Assembly: GCA_905221615.1 (NCBI GenBank)
Contig: CAJNDT010005866.1
Location: 186,001 to 250,000 of the forward strand
Direction of reading: 5' to 3'
Origin: Symbiodinium sp. CCMP2592
Taxonomy: Eukaryota > Sar > Dinophyceae > Suessiales > Symbiodiniaceae
Length of the DNA stretch: 64,000 nucleotides
Part shown: positions 31,296 through 40,771 of the stretch, piece by piece
How positions within the stretch are numbered: position 1 is the stretch's first letter
How the letters are laid out: each line of letters begins with the position of its first letter
The notes under the pieces: model-generated
Seen by the model: the letters and a program-made list of their open reading frames with translations, nothing else
Database searches by the model: none
What the model was told of the DNA's origin: nothing
Translations under genes and position numbers: made by a program

Positions 31296-34194
31296 TGAAT
31301 GACTGCGCCACAGTTGGCTCTGTCAACAACAACATGTCATCAACGTAAACCAACAGGTGGCCTATGCATTGCCCTGGTTCATGTCTCATTCGCCACACGT
31401 TGCTCTCGGACGAAAGCTGCTCCAGAGTCACTTGTCCAAACTCTGTGCTCCATCTCGCCTTCGCCAGAAAACTATCTCGAAACAGAGACCACCAACGCGG
31501 ACTTTCTCTAAAGCCATAGAGAGCCTTGTCTATGATCCACACCTCGTCCTCTCTTGCCAGCTGCAGGTCAATCAAAAGGCGAGGAGGGCGCATCGCATAG
31601 CGTTTCGTGACTCCTTCCGGAATCGAAGCTAGGAGGAACGCTGATTTCACGTCAAGACCATAAGCTCGACGACCACGGCGGGCCGCGTGTACCAACAATG
31701 CTCTCAAGCTCTCTGCACCGGCTCCGCCGGCATAAAGTTGGGACTCAGCTGTAGTCTTCGCGTAATTTCCACATGACACAATTCTGAATTTCCTTTTAAA
31801 AGGCTCTCCTGGTTTCACCGTACAAACAGGTTTCCCAGGTATAACCTCGTAATTCGGATCTCTCAGAATCGCCCGAGCTTCGCCACCGTAAAACTTACGT
31901 ATCACGCTCAACTTCTCGAAGGTGTCAAGTTCGGCCTTGGCTGCCGGACGCCACTTTGCCAAATTCTGACGAACTTCGGTGGGCGACACGTTGTGTATCA
32001 CCTCCAACGGGCCTTGTAGGTTGGATAGCAAGTCTTCGATGTTTGGGGTGAATCCCCCTTCATCAACTCTCCTGACAGCGGCTGGCTCAGTTGTCCTTAC
32101 GCCTCTTGCGCTCAAACTGGCCAACGGGTTTGCAGTAGGAACCCCTATCGTGGGGACTAAACCCCTAGAGACACCAGGCGGTTGGTCATTGGGAGGAACT
32201 GCTATCGTTGGACCTAGACCTCTAAAGATGCCAGGCAGTGGGTCATCAGTAGGGACGGCTATTCTGGCGGTCACCTCGGGAACCGTGGATGACAACGAAG
32301 ACTGATCTTGTACCTCTGGGGACCATCCTAATCCAGGTGGGACTTGCAACGTGGCATCCTGTTCAACTGGACTGTGGTGCACGGTCATACATCTATAACT
32401 GTCAGACGACTGTGGTGAGGATGAATCCGTTGGGTCTGGACTAGTCTCCTCCGGAATACTAACATTGTTCACGCCTATATCGGGAAGCTGGGATCCTACA
32501 TGGGGCATCGAACTTCCTTGAGAGCTCGAGGTAGCTCCCGAACTCGGAACCCACTCTTCATCTCCCCACATCTCTTGCATGTACATCATATGCGTATAGG
32601 AGTAATCTCCTAAGGGTGGTCCTGCAGTCAAGGCACTTGAGGAAGCAGAGGTCTGCGGCTCCGCAGGCAGTTGTGGTGAGGACGAATCCGTAGGGTCTAC
32701 ACTATGGGTCTCCTCAGGAATGTCCCATTCCCTACGTGAGCCTCGCTCCTCCTGCGAATCAGTGGGCTTACGGAGTGCGTCGGGTTGCTTGATTCCAAGA
32801 CATGCCAGCGGGGGACCTGGGCACTTGACACCCAAGGTCCTGTTCTGGAAGATCCACGGAATCTGCCTATGAGTCTTGTCAAAGATACGTACCTCACCAG
32901 TAGTTAAGCTAGAGTTCTGAGGGTTATCAGGTCTCCTGGTACCCGGGGGGTGGATTCCTCCCATTATCCGACTGGCTAGCCACTCCGGAATCCCATGCTC
33001 AACCAAGTCCTCAACAAACAGGAATTGCAAATCATTCGGAACCTCAATCCCAAGGGCTCTTAGCTGCCGGAAAGCCTGATCAGCTCCTCGGGCCAACAGA
33101 TAATCCGACAGCTCCACCCCATCAAGGGAAGCATGGGGAACGTCCCCCGGGCTTGCGGCACTGAAATCCCATCCAATTAAGGTGGAGTTCATGTCTGGCT
33201 GCAGATCAACAGAAAGCGGTCCTTGCGTGGTAGGCGGCCAGGAGTCATCATCGCATTCTACTGGCTCTTCTCTCAACCTTGAGTCCTCAATCTGTTGTCG
33301 TAGCTCTTCAGAGTCGATGCTGGACTCAGAAGTGTCCTCAGAAGTAGAGGAAAGGGCCTGGATCCGATACTCAGGCTGATCACCGCACGCTGTGGGGAGC
33401 GGGAATTCATACGCCTCTAAGGATGTTAAACTATCCTCGCCTAGCGTGCTAGTTCCCAGTGGTGTGTATCCCACCAACAGCCAATTCTGGTGCATTCGGA
33501 CGGCATGGTGGAGACGGGGATTGAAGGAAACAGGGACCTCTGTGAGGGCGCGAGTCTCCTCGGGGCTCCACGTTGGATCAGGTGGTGTAACAACCTTGGA
33601 AGCTGAATTACCTTCCGACTCAACCCACAACTGAACTTCGCCGGGAACATGCATGGCATAGTTAAGTGATCCCCACTCGTTCCGCCAATCACGGCGCACA
33701 TCTACATTCCCAGCTCGCGTCAGCATCAGGGCTGACCAGGTAGGCTTCGCAGTATCCGTGGAGGCGCACACACGGGTAACCCGAGCCCTATTTAAGAATC
33801 TGGCGGTCCAAGGGTTCCTCTTAGTCAGGTTAGTGACTCCTCTCAAACCTCCATGACAGTAGGCCCCAAAGATATACTTACCCTGTACCATTCCCCTTCT
33901 ATCACCAGTGCTCTCCTCCTCCTGAGCTATGGCAGTCAACACCTTATGAATCCCCCTTAAGCTCAGGTCTTGGGAAACCAAGAGTTCACGCGCTACCTCC
34001 TCTGAAGTAGGTGAGTCTGAACACTCCACAAATCGGACCGAAGTCTTATCCCTTAGCCTTCTTAGCGGATTCCCTGACTCATCAACCAAACCATCCAGAG
34101 GCTCTCCTTCAGTCTCCTCCTGAAAGGTTGGTAACTGCAGATCGTCAACCTTGGTCGGGTCTACTACTTCAGACTTAAATCCCCTAGAGGCCAC
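31204..34194 (-). CDS. Copia reverse transcriptase polyprotein segment
   Basis: 996 aa. The C-terminal third is a complete Copia-type RT (RVT_2): AKWRPAAKAELDTFEKL, RKFRIVSCGNYAK, YGLDVKSAFLLA, ALYGFRESPRWW and the catalytic LLVYVDDMLL (YVDD at about 31335-31349). The N-terminal two thirds is a low-complexity linker rich in Pro, Ser and Thr, with repeated PSTDSSSPQ-like and TIAVP/TIGVPT units at about 32050-32700. It should copy element RNA into DNA in cytoplasmic particles. The next frame downstream holds RNase H, so a frameshift separates the two. The start is arbitrary, since this is an internal part of a polyprotein. Confidence 0.9.
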   Translation of the reverse strand: MASRGFKSEVVDPTKVDDLQLPTFQEETEGEPLDGLVDESGNPLRRLRDKTSVRFVECSDSPTSEEVARELLVSQDLSLRGIHKVLTAIAQEEESTGDRRGMVQGKYIFGAYCHGGLRGVTNLTKRNPWTARFLNRARVTRVCASTDTAKPTWSALMLTRAGNVDVRRDWRNEWGSLNYAMHVPGEVQLWVESEGNSASKVVTPPDPTWSPEETRALTEVPVSFNPRLHHAVRMHQNWLLVGYTPLGTSTLGEDSLTSLEAYEFPLPTACGDQPEYRIQALSSTSEDTSESSIDSEELRQQIEDSRLREEPVECDDDSWPPTTQGPLSVDLQPDMNSTLIGWDFSAASPGDVPHASLDGVELSDYLLARGADQAFRQLRALGIEVPNDLQFLFVEDLVEHGIPEWLASRIMGGIHPPGTRRPDNPQNSSLTTGEVRIFDKTHRQIPWIFQNRTLGVKCPGPPLACLGIKQPDALRKPTDSQEERGSRREWDIPEETHSVDPTDSSSPQLPAEPQTSASSSALTAGPPLGDYSYTHMMYMQEMWGDEEWVPSSGATSSSQGSSMPHVGSQLPDIGVNNVSIPEETSPDPTDSSSPQSSDSYRCMTVHHSPVEQDATLQVPPGLGWSPEVQDQSSLSSTVPEVTARIAVPTDDPLPGIFRGLGPTIAVPPNDQPPGVSRGLVPTIGVPTANPLASLSARGVRTTEPAAVRRVDEGGFTPNIEDLLSNLQGPLEVIHNVSPTEVRQNLAKWRPAAKAELDTFEKLSVIRKFYGGEARAILRDPNYEVIPGKPVCTVKPGEPFKRKFRIVSCGNYAKTTAESQLYAGGAGAESLRALLVHAARRGRRAYGLDVKSAFLLASIPEGVTKRYAMRPPRLLIDLQLAREDEVWIIDKALYGFRESPRWWSLFRDSFLAKARWSTEFGQVTLEQLSSESNVWRMRHEPGQCIGHLLVYVDDMLLLTEPTVAQSFIEWLQQMHWIKGGDSYGSFALSGSGYLCRA

Positions 34195-34437
34195 CAGACA
34201 TGTCCTTCGGGAATCGATCTGTGAGGGGCCGCATACCTAGCTTCAATCCATCGCTCCATCAGCTGCTTAGCACCGTCTGCTGGGCGCTTCACTCGATGCA
34301 AGACACGCTGGCCAAAGGCAGGGAGATCCGGTTCTCCTAAGATGGTTTGGTTGTGCTTGGCCACTGCCCATCGAGCCGCTAAGGGCCACCATCCTACTGC
34401 CAAGTCTGCACCGTTGAGCAGCGTGCGGATGCGAGAC

Positions 34438-34986
34438 TTAATCCACCCGACAGTTCGTGGGCAAAGAATGCTGGACCCTCACTCCGTGATTCGCTAGCCA
34501 CCGACTAAGAGAGGTTGACCCAAACTCAGTGCCAGGATCACGATGTATGCTACGCACTGGAAACCTTTGGTTTATTCCTAAGATCATCTGCTGAAGCGCT
34601 TCCGAAACTTCGGAACCTGTCTTAGTGCGTAACGGAATGAAGTACCGTAGGACGACCTGGTCGACCGGGTCGCTGAGTTCCTTGATCAAGCGCTTCAACT
34701 CCTCACTATCATCAGGCAGATCATCTGGAATCAAGATTGATCCCTCCGAAAGATCGGTCGCTAGAGCCTGGACTCCCACAGCTTCGCTCGACTGTAGTGG
34801 TGGCTGAACACCAGCATCAGGGCTTGGGCCAAAGAGCTCCCCTCCAGGGTCAGAGGGCTCGTACTCGGCCAGTTCATCTTGGACATTGGGTGCACTGCGA
34901 TGCCCATTCTCAAACAAGTCTCCTACACCATCCATCTTAGCAGGTGCTTGAACTAAAGATCTAGGCACTCTAAACGCACCAACCAA
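34438..34986 (-). pseudogene. Copia integrase core, partial frame
   Basis: The fragment contains the core pattern VLRYFIPLRTKTGSEV, then SIHRDPGTEFGSTSLSRWL and HGVRVQHSLPT. The Asp of HRDPGTEF and the following residues match the second catalytic Asp region of retroelement integrases. The zinc-binding N-terminal part lies in another frame upstream (GHLPYRRDCKQC near 35070), and a third frame continues at 34164-34403 (WIEARYAAPHRS). The integrase is therefore split over three frames. Confidence 0.75.
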
Positions 34987-35023
34987 TCCGTAACGCAGGA
35001 TCGACTTGCCCGTGATGCATCCC

Positions 35024-37564
35024 TCATCCCTTCCAACGTGGATGGCGGATTCGCCTGTGGAAAGAGCCTAACCCCGATCCCTCTATACATTGCTTACAAT
35101 CTCTTCTATAAGGGAGGTGCCCGTTGAGCAGATGTTGGCGCCACCTTTCGGCTTCGGCCTCAGAAATGCCCTTCCAATCTTTTTCGCGTCCGTAATTAAT
35201 GGAATTGCGCGCGCGAAAACTGGTTGTCGGGTTTTGCTTAGCGTCCGGTGCAGCACAGGCAGATTCAGCCTCAGCAACTCCTTGCACACACACTTCCTCA
35301 TCAGAAATGGCTCCTTCACTGCCCATATCTGAAAACCTATCAGCCTCAAACGCCCTGAGCAAAGCCTCTACCTTATCATCATCAGCGGTGTTCACCTCAT
35401 CAAGGCAAGCGGGCACATCTGAGTCACCGATTGTAGCCAGCGCCGAGTTCGGCGGCTCACTGTGGGCAGAGAAGGTCGACCCCTTCAAGTGGCATGTGAT
35501 TTCCTGATCGAGGGACTCACAGGATGGTCCTAGGTATTCACCGGAAAGAGCGCGAGCCATCACTGCACGGAGAGGGAGCGTCCACATCCTTCCCCCCGGG
35601 GGAGTGTCGGAGTTCCCACGAGGCTCCAGTTCACCCAAGTACTTCAGATCAAGGTTGGTAATCAAGGAGGTGGGCCGAAGGTAGTCATCTCCGAGGGCTC
35701 CCTGACTGAAACTCACAGTCTTAGTACCCGACCAAGCCTGAAACTCCGAACCTGCATCACCAAAGGTGGCCGGGTGCTCGGCAACGTAGACTATGCCCCT
35801 TTCTCGAGACACTGAGGCGAGGGACCATAACATCATACCTTGTGCCACAATCCTCTTTACCTCATCGCTACTCCCAGAAGGCGGGGAAGAGAGCACGGCA
35901 GCTATACGGCCCTGTGCCGCAGCCCATAACAGAACCTTCCATACCCCATTAGGCTTAGTAAGGTCCCATCCCTTGCCTCCTCCTTGGCGCAGGTCTACCC
36001 TCAGCATACACATACCCTTTTTATCAGCCCAGGCAGTTAAGGGATCATCGGACCGTGCAGGGCCACTACACAAGTGGACCACCCACTGCGTAGAGTCCAA
36101 CAAAGCCCTGCGGGCAGCTCGCCTTAGCGGAAGAAGTTTCATGAGAGCCTTATCTGATCCAGCCGTCCCAACTGGGAAATGCTCCGCCAGACCAATCCTC
36201 ACTTCCTCTGGAAGAGCAGCCAAGTAAGGCTGGGCGAGGAGAGCCCTCAGCCCCTCAACCCTTTCTCCGGTACTAGAGAATCGGCGCAGAGTCTCTGTAG
36301 GATCTAAGGGCCGCTCAACAGTATCAAGATGACACTCAAGATTCTGAACCCGTTGCTTAAACCGGTCTAGCCTTTGGTCTTCGAGTTCCGCGATGAGTCT
36401 CAAGGCTTGGGTCTCTTCCACATATGGGCACGTATTATCAGAAATCTTAGTTCTCAAGACTCCTAAAGGGGGATGGGTGACCCTCAACCCCTTTCTCCTC
36501 GACCAACTCACCTGGCATCCAAGCGTCTCTACCAATGCTCCCAATGGCAGGATTGTCTGGGAGGGCTTAAAGGTTGTAGGATCGGCGTTGGGTGGGACAA
36601 CCAATGTGCCGCCCTGCGTTCTCAGCCATTCCTGTTTCTCATCACCAGCAAGGGTTACTGGAACCCTCTCCAAGTCTCGCAACCGATCGTGGAAAGCGAT
36701 AACCGCATGTGTAGCCCCACTTTCCAATAAGGCCGTACCACTCCCCAAGCTGCGATCCCCTTCATCACAAACCTTTGCCCCAAAGATCTCAACCGCCCTT
36801 CTCAAGGAATCCAACTGAGCCCTCAAGGTAACTGCTGTCACACTGCTGGCCCTTTCACCTGCTAAGCTCTCCGAGCTCATAGAAGTTGCAATCACCTTGA
36901 TCTGCGGGTCCTGTGACATTGCTCTCAAGGTGTCCAGCTGGGCACTCAAGGATGCTAGGGTCACCGGAGTGCCTTGAACAGGCACTGAAGGAGCCGCCTT
37001 AGGCGGGTTGGCATTGGGCTGCGCAGGAATCGGCATTGAGGCAGTGGTATGCACTGTGTCAGGCGCGGGGCCTTGTGCAGGAGGCATGGCTTCTTGCAGG
37101 ATTCGCGCGGCATCTGCTAGGAGGCTTTTGATCTGTTGCTGGTTGTTAGCCGCAGACGATGGAGGCGGGGGAGGAGATGGAACTGCAGTGGATGGCCCCT
37201 TTGAATTGTTCGGTGCCTTACCTCCCTTCCCCTTTCCCTTACCGTCATCTGACTTGGCCCCAGCCTTGCAATCAGCAGCCTTGTGAGACTTAGCCCCACA
37301 AACCTTGCATCTAGATGCCTTCTCGGAAGCCGTAAACCCGTTCCAATCATGTTCATACGTACAGTCAGACCCTTTCTTACACCTGTTGTAGCCAACATAG
37401 AACGAGCATGGGGTCTTCTGTCCTCCCGTAGCGTCCTGAGAGCTAGACTTGGCAGTGCTCGGGGCCTTAGGTGGGCTCTTAGGTGGCTTCTTAGGGGGTG
37501 GTGGATTAGGGTTCGGTCCTTCTACCCCCTTTACCTTTGCGGGTGCCGGAGGCGGAGGGTCCAC
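35024..37564 (-). CDS. Copia Gag-Pol segment with CCCH and CCHC zinc motifs
   Basis: 846 aa. Near the N-terminus, after a Pro/Lys-rich stretch, is a CCCH finger (C-x8-C-x5-C-x3-H: CSFYVGYNRC, CTYEH) followed by a CCHC knuckle (CKVCGAKSHKAADC), expected to bind element RNA. The middle contains a candidate retropepsin region around ALLESGATHAVIAF (an SGAT-type variant of the usual D-S/T-G). The C-terminus begins the integrase zinc domain (H...H...CKQC). CCCH followed by CCHC is unusual for Copia nucleocapsids in plants. It follows the capsid frame at a GGGG run near 37570, where the frame shifts. Confidence 0.82.
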   Translation of the reverse strand: MDPPPPAPAKVKGVEGPNPNPPPPKKPPKSPPKAPSTAKSSSQDATGGQKTPCSFYVGYNRCKKGSDCTYEHDWNGFTASEKASRCKVCGAKSHKAADCKAGAKSDDGKGKGKGGKAPNNSKGPSTAVPSPPPPPSSAANNQQQIKSLLADAARILQEAMPPAQGPAPDTVHTTASMPIPAQPNANPPKAAPSVPVQGTPVTLASLSAQLDTLRAMSQDPQIKVIATSMSSESLAGERASSVTAVTLRAQLDSLRRAVEIFGAKVCDEGDRSLGSGTALLESGATHAVIAFHDRLRDLERVPVTLAGDEKQEWLRTQGGTLVVPPNADPTTFKPSQTILPLGALVETLGCQVSWSRRKGLRVTHPPLGVLRTKISDNTCPYVEETQALRLIAELEDQRLDRFKQRVQNLECHLDTVERPLDPTETLRRFSSTGERVEGLRALLAQPYLAALPEEVRIGLAEHFPVGTAGSDKALMKLLPLRRAARRALLDSTQWVVHLCSGPARSDDPLTAWADKKGMCMLRVDLRQGGGKGWDLTKPNGVWKVLLWAAAQGRIAAVLSSPPSGSSDEVKRIVAQGMMLWSLASVSRERGIVYVAEHPATFGDAGSEFQAWSGTKTVSFSQGALGDDYLRPTSLITNLDLKYLGELEPRGNSDTPPGGRMWTLPLRAVMARALSGEYLGPSCESLDQEITCHLKGSTFSAHSEPPNSALATIGDSDVPACLDEVNTADDDKVEALLRAFEADRFSDMGSEGAISDEEVCVQGVAEAESACAAPDAKQNPTTSFRARNSINYGREKDWKGISEAEAERWRQHLLNGHLPYRRDCKQCIEGSGLGSFHRRIRHPRWKG

Positions 37565-38052
37565 TTGTCCCCTATATTCTTATCTCCCCTATGAGCAATG
37601 GCCTCTAATTCCCCTAAAAGTTGCGCATGCAACTTTCGCACCTTCTCATTGTCAGGCGTAAGATCGATCTGAAGCTCAGCCCTGGCCAAATTCACTCGGA
37701 ACGCTACCTCCGGATTCTGCTGGAGCACTGCTCTAGAGATTCGGGTGAGTGCTCGTACTTGCAGGGAGCTGTCGGGCAAAGTCCCGCCGAGCTCTGACAT
37801 GCGGCTACACCACCGCTGCCAGCGGCGCAACCCGTCGATTGTGTCTTGGATTGTCACACCCGCTGCAGGTTCAGTGATATTTTTCAGTCCTAGTTCGCGC
37901 TCAGTGATGCTGCCCGGACCGTAAATTATGAATAAACGGCAAAGCAATGGCAGGAGCCCCGAAACCCTAGACGCACTCAGTTCGTCCTTGACTGCCTGAG
38001 GAGAGACCGCAATGATCATCGTTTCTCGATTCTCCGGGCGACCCTGGTCCAC
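37531..38052 (-). pseudogene. Gag capsid-like segment
   Basis: 173 aa of helical, Leu/Arg-rich protein (DTIDGLRRWQRWCSRM, ALTRISRAVLQQNPEVAF, LHAQLLGELEAIAH), the expected capsid position of a Copia Gag. It overlaps the next frame by about 34 nt and the previous fragment (38016-38273, EEAQEWYARYLKLDPLARL) by about 37 nt, so capsid is split over at least two frames by single-base shifts. Confidence 0.65.
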
Positions 38053-38278
38053 TTAGGTTGCAGGAGTTCTTCGGAAGGTGCAGGCTTAGCCGTAAGGCGG
38101 GCTAAAGGGTCCAACTTCAGATATCGGGCATACCACTCCTGAGCTTCCTCAACAGTCTTAGCCCACAAGGTTTCCGAGGTATCTGAAATATCAGCCAACG
38201 CCGGCTTCGAAGCATGCAACCAATCTGCGAAACTCAAGCAAGCTTCCGGACCGTGCGCCGGGAGTTCCGGCAAACTGA

Positions 38279-39700
38279 CTACTCCTGTGGCTTTATGATT
38301 TCGGGTTTCAGAGTATTCTTCGGGCTTGCCATCTCTTGTACTACACTTTGTAGCTGGGCCATACCACTAAGTACCACAGACATTGGATCTAAACCTGAAG
38401 CCCCAGGTCCTCCAGATGGAGGGGTCACCTCGGAACCTTGGTTAGGCCCCGCAGCGTCTGGCCCTTGCACAGTTGCATTCGGAGGTCCTGTTACGCGGGT
38501 CGGGTCTAGAGGGTATGCTACGTTAGGGTCATCAGGTGGTTCAGGGCTAATCGGCGGGCGAGGTTCCACAGGCAGGGGGTTCCTAGACTGTTGGGCACTA
38601 GCTTCCCCTAGATACTCAGCCCTAGGGCCGTCGCTCCGGTTCGGTCCAGGCGGGGTAGGGCCTAAACCGAAACTAGGGTAACCCAAGGTCGGGGACACTA
38701 GTACTGGAACCTGAGAAGGCCTGTCAGCTAGCTCCTGATTGAGGATCGCTCGGGGTGAGGGCGTAGGTGGATAGGCTGATGGAGGAGGAGGCAAAGGAGG
38801 TGGTGACGGTTGACGGCCTCGTTGCTCACCCAAGTCCAGGGGTCGCTCAGGCCTAGATTGACCCATCAAAGATCCCAATCCTCTCCCTAACCAGCTAAAA
38901 CTAGGAAATGCCATACTTCCCGCGGGTTGTTGCCTCGAAGGATGCATCGCCGATTGGGCTTCAAACTCGGCCCTCATCCTAAGGCTATGGTTTTCCATAG
39001 TCAGCGCCTCGACTTGGGCGCGCAACCTCCTACTTTCCTCATCCCTAACAGCCATCATCTCAGATAACTGACGTCTCACCTCTGCTTGAAGCTCACTAGA
39101 CGACGTCGAGGGTGGTCGAGGTCCTTCACGATCATGATAGAACTCCTGTCCCGGTCCTTCCGCTGAGAATCTCGCGCCAGCCCACTCAAGCGAAGTTGCA
39201 GGATAAAGCAGTGGTGCATTCTCCCGCATCTGTTGCATCCTCAGCAGAGTTGGCGCATCAAATACAGGCGCCGGAGGCACTGGATCCTGTGGTGGAGCAG
39301 GAGGAGTCCGCTCCGTTGAAGACCTCACCGAAGCATACTCCACGCTATCATAGTGTCCTGGGGTCCCAGGATTCGAACGTCCTGCGGTAGAGCGGGCCAC
39401 AAAGGTTTCCACCGCAGCAGGTAGGGTCTGCACTGCCCTCAACACTCCAGTCAATACCCCAGATTGAGGTTCAGCCTGAGACCCAGCTGCGGTTGTCATC
39501 TGTGGCTCTGCTCGAGCCGGTTGAAGGCCTTCCTCCAAGGAGGTCCGTCTCGCTGCAGAGGTGTAAGGCCCTGTTCTCTGAACATGCTCACCAGGATCTG
39601 AGGCTGGACGGCCAGAAGCCACTGCTTGACTCCCTTCCCGAGCGGCCGTAGAAGAATCGTAGGTCGCCAAAGCAGCCGGTCTAGCTGCACTGGTCACCAC
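38279..39700 (-). CDS. Gag N-terminal region
   Basis: 473 aa, rich in Pro, Ser and Ala, with one coiled-coil segment (LQAEVRRQLSEMMAVRDEES, RRLRAQVEALTMENHSLRM at about 38990-39100). It ends KPEIIKPQE before a stop; the protein is continued in another frame at 38273. A short further frame (39709-39897) lies between it and the 5' LTR and may hold the true Gag start. Assembly and RNA packaging are the expected roles. Confidence 0.6.
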   Translation of the reverse strand: MVTSAARPAALATYDSSTAAREGSQAVASGRPASDPGEHVQRTGPYTSAARRTSLEEGLQPARAEPQMTTAAGSQAEPQSGVLTGVLRAVQTLPAAVETFVARSTAGRSNPGTPGHYDSVEYASVRSSTERTPPAPPQDPVPPAPVFDAPTLLRMQQMRENAPLLYPATSLEWAGARFSAEGPGQEFYHDREGPRPPSTSSSELQAEVRRQLSEMMAVRDEESRRLRAQVEALTMENHSLRMRAEFEAQSAMHPSRQQPAGSMAFPSFSWLGRGLGSLMGQSRPERPLDLGEQRGRQPSPPPLPPPPSAYPPTPSPRAILNQELADRPSQVPVLVSPTLGYPSFGLGPTPPGPNRSDGPRAEYLGEASAQQSRNPLPVEPRPPISPEPPDDPNVAYPLDPTRVTGPPNATVQGPDAAGPNQGSEVTPPSGGPGASGLDPMSVVLSGMAQLQSVVQEMASPKNTLKPEIIKPQE

Positions 39701-39794
39701 TTCATCGTCTATGTCCTGGGACCCCTCAGGGGGTTCTGAATACCATTCATCACAGGTCTCTGACCCGCTTCCACTTGCTGCGCAGTGGTAGCCC

Positions 39795-39811
39795 TCGGGC
39801 TTCTCATAACC
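39795..39811 (-). promoter_or_regulatory. Candidate primer-binding site
   Basis: On the minus strand GGTTATGAGAAGCCCGA directly follows the 5' LTR end. It faintly resembles the TGGTATCAGAGC site (initiator tRNA-Met) of plant Copia elements, but the match is imperfect. Confidence 0.3.
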
Positions 39812-40121
39812 TGAAGATTCTCTGGTTCATCATGAAGGTTCGGATTGTGCTGAGCGTCAGCGGCCATGCTAATCTTCTGCAGTATCGTTCCAGTCAAAGC
39901 AGAGAACGGGCTCGCAACACCATGGGCTCAGCGCCGAAGCTCTTTTCGCACAACAACTCACATGTCAAGTGACTGTCCTCTGGACTAGTGCTTAAGCCTT
40001 CTAGATCTAGGCTTAAGAGAGACACGTTCATGCTGGCTTCTGCCGATCATGGCGGAGCTCAGCTCCGCCTTCGAGCCGTCAGGGCTCGCCGGAGAAGTGC
40101 TGGCCTGGGCGGGCTTCAACA
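39812..40121 (-). repeat. 5' LTR of the Copia element
   Basis: 310 bp; see the 3' LTR. The AACCC target duplicate follows at 40122-40126. It should hold the element promoter. A short ORF present in both LTRs is not considered a gene. Confidence 0.95.
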
Positions 40122-40180
40122 AACCCTTATAGATCCCTTTAAAGGTACCCCTAATTTTCGGAAACTCCCATATATGGCAG

Positions 40181-40235
40181 TAGCCGCCCCTTCGCTCCCG
40201 AAAAAGCCAAGGTGGCCGACCTCCAGGTCCTCTTC
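40181..40235 (+). CDS. Candidate exon
   Basis: After TATATGGCAG the frame reads SRPFAPEKAKVADLQVLFEE, with an alternative GT donor inside (CTCCAG|GTCCTC). It starts about 8 bp beyond the hairpin repeat that the retrotransposon split. The charged helix resembles the exons at 5861 and 23922. Confidence 0.35.
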
Positions 40236-40257
40236 GAGGAGAACTTAGGGGTACTTA

Positions 40258-40330
40258 GAAATAATTTGTAATTTTTGGTTATTATAATCCTTAAGAAACA
40301 GCAAAAATTAGAATTTTTGCTAGGGGTCTA
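40258..40330. repeat. Dispersed repeat, first of two copies
   Basis: TAATTTTTGGTTATTATAAT followed by C...TAAGAAACAGC and AAAAT...TTGC recurs at about 41338-41412 in the same orientation, with roughly 75-80 percent identity by eye. No coding frame. Confidence 0.5.
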
Positions 40331-40349
40331 ATGTCAGAATAGAGAAGGG

Positions 40350-40520
40350 CTTCGGGTTTGAGAGTTTGGGGGTTTAGGGATTGAGGGGTTTGAGAATTTG
40401 GGGCTTTGAGAATTTGAGAATTTGGGGGCTTAGGGGGTTTAGGGTTTAGGGGTTTAGGGGTTTAGGGGTTTAGGGTTTGGGGGTTTAGAGGGGCTTAGGG
40501 GTTTGGGGTTTAGGGCTTGA
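40350..40520 (+). repeat. Degenerate TTTAGGGG/TTTGGGG array
   Basis: Repeated GGGGTTTAGGG and GAGAATTTGGGG words; telomere-like and non-coding. Confidence 0.6.
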
Positions 40521-40686
40521 GTATTGGTGCGTTTCACGGAGGAGGTCCTCGAATTGGGATCTTAATCCTGAAACCTTAACCTCTACAGCTGTTTGCGTTG
40601 TTTGGCCTCTCGCCGGTGAGCTTAGACACCCCCCCCCCCCAGCCCACTCCAGTTTCGGTCTGGAGTTTCTGGGCTTACAAGGAACT

Positions 40687-40771
40687 CCAGAAAGTTGGAA
40701 TATGGTTTCATGGTAGGACACCCTATAATTTACCATAGAAGGGTTAGGACAATCATATTCCAACTTTCTGG
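40687..40771. mobile_element. 85-bp hairpin (MITE-like) element
   Basis: Perfect 18-bp inverted termini CCAGAAAGTTGGAATATG and CATATTCCAACTTTCTGG flank about 49 bp. TTGGAAT-rich relatives occur at 120-260 and 745-860. Confidence 0.6.

Larger units (their letters stand above)
29056..40121 (-). mobile_element. Copia-type LTR retrotransposon, 11.07 kb
   Basis: Two 310-bp direct LTRs bound the element, with TG...CA ends on the minus strand (TGTTGAAGCC ... GAATCTTCA) and a 5-bp target duplication AACCC at 29051-29055 and 40122-40126. Order on the minus strand is gag, zinc knuckles, integrase, reverse transcriptase, RNase H and an extra tail ORF; integrase before RT defines the Copia (Ty1) order. 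LTRs differ at 3 positions, so insertion is recent, but the coding part changes frame about nine times. It is probably not autonomous as read, unless the frameshifts are assembly errors. Confidence 0.95.
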
